Assembly: GCF_020966775.1 (NCBI RefSeq)
Contig: NZ_JAJKFV010000012.1
Span: 124,001-188,000 of the forward strand
Direction: 5' to 3'
Source: Rhodopirellula halodulae
GTDB taxonomy: Bacteria; Planctomycetota; Planctomycetia; Pirellulales; Pirellulaceae
Length of the DNA: 64,000 nucleotides
Shown here piece by piece: positions 58,720 to 64,000 of the stretch. Under the pieces are notes generated by a model. That model was given only the letters and a program-made list of their open reading frames with translations. It searched no databases and had not been told where the DNA came from. A program made the translations under genes and the position numbers. The number at the start of each line of letters is the position of its first letter. Within the stretch, counting starts at the first letter, position 1.

Positions 58720-60002
58720 CCGGATAAAAACTCATTCCAGTGGCGCAGGCTGGTTTCGTACGTTTTCATCACCGTGTTCCAAACGGCAACGTTGCTGAAT
58801 CGCTTGACGTAAGAACCGCCGTCACGTTGTTGCCCTTTGCGAACAACCGTTTTCCCCGACGTGCCTTTCAAGTCCTCCGCCGCGGGCTTGCCTTGATACC
58901 AATAGTCCCACTCCGCTTCGCTCAGCTCTTCACGTGAGCGCTGCGGGTTGGAGATGTAGTATCCTTGGCGTGCAATGAAGGCGCCTGGCCAACCGGACAA
59001 CCACCAATTCATGTATTCGTAAGCCGCGTCCTTCACCATGCCCGTCGTCCGCGACGAAAGGCACATGACACCGTGCCAAGCGCGGTAGCCTTCTTTGGGA
59101 GATGCGTAAACGCAATCGATCCCGCGTCCGGTCAAATCAAAAACCGCGGGTGAGAACATGCTTTCGATGACCGCTTCTCCGCGGCTCATCAAATCGACCG
59201 ATGCCGGCACGCTGCTCCAAGTCCCACGAAAATGTCCTTTGCGTCGATAGCGTTCCAAGATGCCGAAAAGCTTCTCGAGGTCTGATTCGGTCAGAGCACC
59301 GATGTCTTCGAATTCGGCCAATCCTTTTGCTTGGACGGCCAACGCCAAGTCGAACAATCCAATGGTGGGCTCGTTCACAATCGCAACCCGGCCTGCCCAA
59401 CGTTCATCCAGCAACCAACCCCAGGATTCCGTTTCAAATGGCTCGCCTCGTGGAACCACCGCCGCGTCGTAACCAAACGAGTCGACATTGTGCACGTACG
59501 GAAGAAACGTCACGTGATCCGTTGCGGAGCCACCCAGCGATCCATCCGGCTGAATGAACAGCAATTTGTTCGGAGCATCGCCGGCACCGATCTTCGCCTT
59601 CGGCGTCAGCTTCCCGACTCGCGTGAGCGGATTGATTTCGTCCCAATAGCGAATGCGATTGCGTTCGATCGGCTGAATGGCGCCGGCCTGCCACAACACT
59701 CGGATGCTGTTGGACCACTGCTCGTACAGATCAAACGTTTCGGGTCGGGTGGAAGCTTTGTGGAGCACCTCGGCACTTCCACCCGGACTGAATTCAAGTT
59801 TGATCCCAAGATCCGCTTCTGCCCGAACGCGTAAATCTTCCTGCAACGTCACGTGTGTCCCCAACACCCGAACCGTTGGCTTGCTGGGAATATGAATCGT
59901 CGGCGTGGACAGATCGTTCGATCGAGCCACCTTGGGTGCACTCGCAACCGACGCGGCAGAAGCCAGCGTCATGCCCAGCATATTGCGTCGATTGATTTTC
60001 AT
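58716..60002 (-). CDS. Polyamine-type periplasmic binding protein
   Basis: A 428-residue solute-binding protein of the PotD/iron-type family. The ATG at 60002 gives MKINRRNMLGMTLASAASVA, a twin-arginine-like export signal. The mature part has VRVLGTHVTLQEDL, FDLYEQWSNSIRVLW, and the two-lobe pattern with WGWLLDERWAGRVAIVNEP and YEYMNWWLSGWPGAFIARQGYY. No ABC permease or ATPase gene is nearby. Because it is translationally coupled to a histidine kinase, it may present a ligand to the kinase's periplasmic domain rather than feed a transporter; this is inference. Confidence 0.88.
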   Translation of the reverse strand: MKINRRNMLGMTLASAASVASAPKVARSNDLSTPTIHIPSKPTVRVLGTHVTLQEDLRVRAEADLGIKLEFSPGGSAEVLHKASTRPETFDLYEQWSNSIRVLWQAGAIQPIERNRIRYWDEINPLTRVGKLTPKAKIGAGDAPNKLLFIQPDGSLGGSATDHVTFLPYVHNVDSFGYDAAVVPRGEPFETESWGWLLDERWAGRVAIVNEPTIGLFDLALAVQAKGLAEFEDIGALTESDLEKLFGILERYRRKGHFRGTWSSVPASVDLMSRGEAVIESMFSPAVFDLTGRGIDCVYASPKEGYRAWHGVMCLSSRTTGMVKDAAYEYMNWWLSGWPGAFIARQGYYISNPQRSREELSEAEWDYWYQGKPAAEDLKGTSGKTVVRKGQQRDGGSYVKRFSNVAVWNTVMKTYETSLRHWNEFLSG

Positions 60003-60491
60003 TGGATCGCGGATTGAAAGGAAAACGTCGATGTCGATCGCGATGGCGAGCGACTCTCCTTGCCCGAACCCTCCACATCGCAAACGTGAACCACACGCGA
60101 ATCGTCTTCTTCGGCAACATCAACGATGGCCAATTGACCGGACCAATTGATTCGCCACTTGAACGTCGTGCGAGACGCCCCAACTGTTGGAGGGTGTTGC
60201 ACGGTGCGACGCCGAACGATTCGCTTCCTCATCAATATACGGCGCAAAAGAAAACGGGCGTTTGAAGCAGATCAAACGCCCGTCCCATGTGTCAACTGTT
60301 CAATGATCACTGTGCTCAAAACGATCCCACCCGCACTCAGCCGGGCAAGTCGTCCGAGACCTCTGAAGGGAGCGACTGCCCCGCTAACAGTGACGACCGA
60401 TTCCAACCGAGCAACCCGACGCGAAAAGTGACGGGTTGGACTCGATCAGAAAAATTTTTCGCGAAAACGCATTTCTGCGTCTCGCCATGGA
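60003..60491. other. Intergenic region with rpsA terminator
   Basis: No gene is supported in these 489 bases. The part nearest 60002 should hold the promoter of the binding-protein/kinase/regulator unit. The only clear structure is the terminator at 60247-60283. Confidence 0.6.
60247..60283 (-). terminator. Intrinsic terminator of rpsA
   Basis: Perfect 12-bp stem (60254-60265 and 60272-60283, arm ACGGGCGTTTGA), six-base loop, followed on the minus strand by a T-rich TTTTCTTTT tract. It lies 209 bases beyond the rpsA stop, in the proper orientation. Confidence 0.85.
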
Positions 60492-62288
<1,797 letters not shown>

Positions 62289-62570
62289 AAAAACGTTACC
62301 GATGGTGAAATCGTACCGATCGGGCTCCGGCACTGACCCGTCGATCCGTCACCTGGGTTGGTGGTGTGGATTGTGAAAAACAGCCGGAAATAGGCGGCGA
62401 AACGGACTTTTCGCGGCGCCTAGCCGAGAAGCCTACCAAAGTCGGAATTTCGTCACAATGCGTTTGTTGGTCTGGACACCCCGCCGGCGATTGTTTTACA
62501 GGCGGCAAAGCGTGAGGCGTGACACGCGAAAGCTTGCGAACACATCGACACCAACCCACCAGCAGACAAT

Positions 62571-62831
62571 ATGAACATGAACTTTTTCGATTGGCTCCGT
62601 GACGGCGTGCGTCAATCCGTGATCTTGGGCGTCAGCGACGCGGTCGAGCAAATCGGCACTCCCGAAGAAGGCTCGGAGATCAACCCTCAAGTCGCCGCCC
62701 TGCTGCAAGAGCCGACTTCGGGCAAGCGAGCCCTGCCCGCCAAACGAGGCACCCGCGCGACCGGACGCAAAGCCGCTCCGAAAAAACGCCTGGGCAAATC
62801 GCTGCAAGAGCTGAATCCACCAGCCAAGTAA
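62571..62831 (+). CDS. Small protein with basic, histone-H1-like tail
   Basis: An 86-residue protein. Residues 1-45 are acidic and partly amphipathic (NFFDWLRDGVRQSVILGVSD); residues 50-80 are Lys/Arg/Ala/Pro-rich (KRALPAKRGTRATGRKAAPKK), like short DNA-binding tails. The start at 62571 could also be the ATG two codons later. I do not recognise the family. It is divergent from rpsA and followed by a cluster of REP-like elements. Confidence 0.75.
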   Translation: MNMNFFDWLRDGVRQSVILGVSDAVEQIGTPEEGSEINPQVAALLQEPTSGKRALPAKRGTRATGRKAAPKKRLGKSLQELNPPAK

Positions 62832-62857
62832 TCGCCCGCAGCGAAATCCACCAAGCA

Positions 62858-63081
62858 GTAGCGAAACTCGTCAAGAGTTTCGTCAGCCTGTCGCGAGGTA
62901 GCGAAACTAGTTGAGAGTTTCGTCCCGCCTGTCGAAAGGGTAGCGAAACTCGTCTAGAGTTTTGTCCTGCATGCTGTGACGCCGAAAGTCTTGACGACTT
63001 TCGCTACGAATTGATTTTCGTCTCCATCGCCGAAGATCATCATCGCCAACACAAGTAGAGAAACTCGTCAAGAGTTTCTGC
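62858..63081. repeat. Cluster of five REP-like palindromes
   Basis: Copies at 62858-62884 (+), 62898-62924 (+), 62940-62966 (+), 62978-63007 (-) and 63055-63081 (+). Each is GTAG followed by a (C/A)GAAACTC-type arm, a five-base loop such as GTCAA and a GAGTTTC arm; the minus copy has CGAAAGTC/GACTTTCG. The cluster fills most of the space between the small basic protein gene and the LacI-type regulator; the rest of that gap (62832-63224) holds nothing else recognisable. Confidence 0.92.
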
Positions 63082-63224
63082 CCTCCGCCGAATCTCACCA
63101 CCCGATTCCCTCGCACTCCACCGCAAACTCACCTCTCCCTGCGCGGCTCATGATAGGATGATGCATCCGGTTCTCACCCGAGAACCTGCCCACCATCCCC
63201 CCTGCAACAACGAGTCAACGACGG

Positions 63225-64000
63225 ATGCCGAAAGGACGGATCACGATCCAAGACATCGCGGATCAAGCGGAAGTATCCAAGAGCACTGTTTCGCGAGTCC
63301 TCAACAGCCCCGCGATTGTCCAAGCCGACAAACGCGATCGCGTTCTGGCGACGATGGCGGAACTGGGTTACCAACCCAACCAAGTCGCTCGATCGCTGGC
63401 CGGCGGCCGCTCGATGACCATCGGCATCGTGACGCAGAATATCGGCACGCCCTTCTATGATTCCGTTGTGCAAGGCGTCATGCAGGGGCTGAACGGCACC
63501 GGTTTTTCGCCGATCGTCGGCGACGCGATGCTCCAGCAGAACCTCTACCTGGATGCCGCTCGAACGCTGCTCGGCCGAAACGTGGACGGTTTGGTCCTGA
63601 TCGCGGGCGACATCCCCGCCGAAATGATCGACGAGCTGAACCAGCAAAAACCGACGCTGGTTGTCGGTCGCGAAATGCCGGGTTGGGACGGAGCCAACAT
63701 CGCGACGAACAACTTTCAAATTGGCGCCAACGCGACGCAAACGTTGATCGACCATGGCCACCAGAACATCGTTCACATCGCTGGCCCAAAAGACCATGTC
63801 GACGCGATCGGACGGCTGAACGGCTTTCGCCACGCGATGCAAGAAGCGGGGCTGCCGATCACCGACGACCATGTCATCTACGGCGACTTCCACGCTGACT
63901 CCGCCGCCGATGCAATCCAAACGCTTCAACACCGCGGCGTGGCGTATTCGGCCATTTTCGCGGCCAACGATTTGATGGCGGTGGGAGCTCGCTACGCTCT
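63225..64000 (+). CDS. LacI-family transcriptional regulator, 3' end outside window
   Basis: Starts at the ATG at 63225 and runs off the window after about 258 codons. The N-terminal helix-turn-helix and hinge are ITIQDIADQAEVSKSTVSRV, LGYQPNQVARSLAGGR; the sugar-binding periplasmic-type domain begins MTIGIVTQNIGTPFYDSVVQG and includes VDGLVLIAGDIP, HIAGPKDHVDAIGRLNGF and FAANDLMAVGA. The family represses catabolic or transport genes in response to a sugar. The regulated genes are probably beyond the window end. Confidence 0.93.
   Translation, partial: MPKGRITIQDIADQAEVSKSTVSRVLNSPAIVQADKRDRVLATMAELGYQPNQVARSLAGGRSMTIGIVTQNIGTPFYDSVVQGVMQGLNGTGFSPIVGDAMLQQNLYLDAARTLLGRNVDGLVLIAGDIPAEMIDELNQQKPTLVVGREMPGWDGANIATNNFQIGANATQTLIDHGHQNIVHIAGPKDHVDAIGRLNGFRHAMQEAGLPITDDHVIYGDFHADSAADAIQTLQHRGVAYSAIFAANDLMAVGARYA

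Overview
The window looks like the chromosome of a marine planctomycete of the Rhodopirellula type. Supporting signs are: a planctomycete-type bacterial microcompartment (BMC) operon; a secreted giant protein with an LESR-type N-terminal motif and a C-terminal dockerin; a BBP7-like outer-membrane barrel; a sulfatase; a PEP-CTERM protein; the futalosine menaquinone route; and many GTG/TTG starts. No tRNA, rRNA, transposase or CRISPR array was seen. Organism identity is inferred from gene content.

Layout. 1-6 kb: protease fragment, OmpA-like lipoprotein, HAD phosphatase, then a compact + strand menaquinone block (menG/ubiE, ubiX-like, ubiA-like, mqnE). 6-12 kb: dapA, a LuxR-type response regulator with a strong terminator, an acidic unknown protein and zwf. 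12-19 kb: a coupled GAF-HlyD and PqqD-M50-HlyD membrane pair, a cupredoxin-like secreted protein and a beta-barrel. 19-24 kb: a giant secreted protein whose core is exactly 80 consecutive decapeptides. 24-37 kb: queE/queF, a TIM-barrel isomerase, glgB, a degenerate RNase H-like protein, coaX-obg, gap, a methyltransferase, a PEP-CTERM protein, an OmpR-type regulator and tatD. 37-44 kb: sulfatase, a large exported protein with a possible cyclase-like fold, a DMT transporter and a small unknown.

44.3-53.5 kb is the BMC operon: DeoR regulator, PduL, two BMC-H shell proteins, acetate-kinase homologue, three BMC-P shell proteins, aldehyde dehydrogenase, an unknown protein with a cargo-like N-terminus, class II aldolase, and an LDH/MDH-family dehydrogenase. 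By analogy with the compartment studied in Planctopirus limnophila, it should process lactaldehyde released from fucose/rhamnose phosphates: aldolase, CoA-acylating dehydrogenase, phosphotransacylase, kinase, with the dehydrogenase balancing NAD(H). 53.6-64 kb: DUF1015 protein, argC, a translationally coupled binding-protein/histidine-kinase/response-regulator trio, rpsA, a small basic protein and a LacI-type regulator cut by the window end.

The intergenic spaces carry at least 21 short palindromes that share a 5' GTAG (once GTAA) followed by a hairpin, with several unrelated stem sequences. This is the architecture of REP elements. In three genes (ackA, gap, the DUF1015 gene) the stop codon TAG is part of that GTAG.
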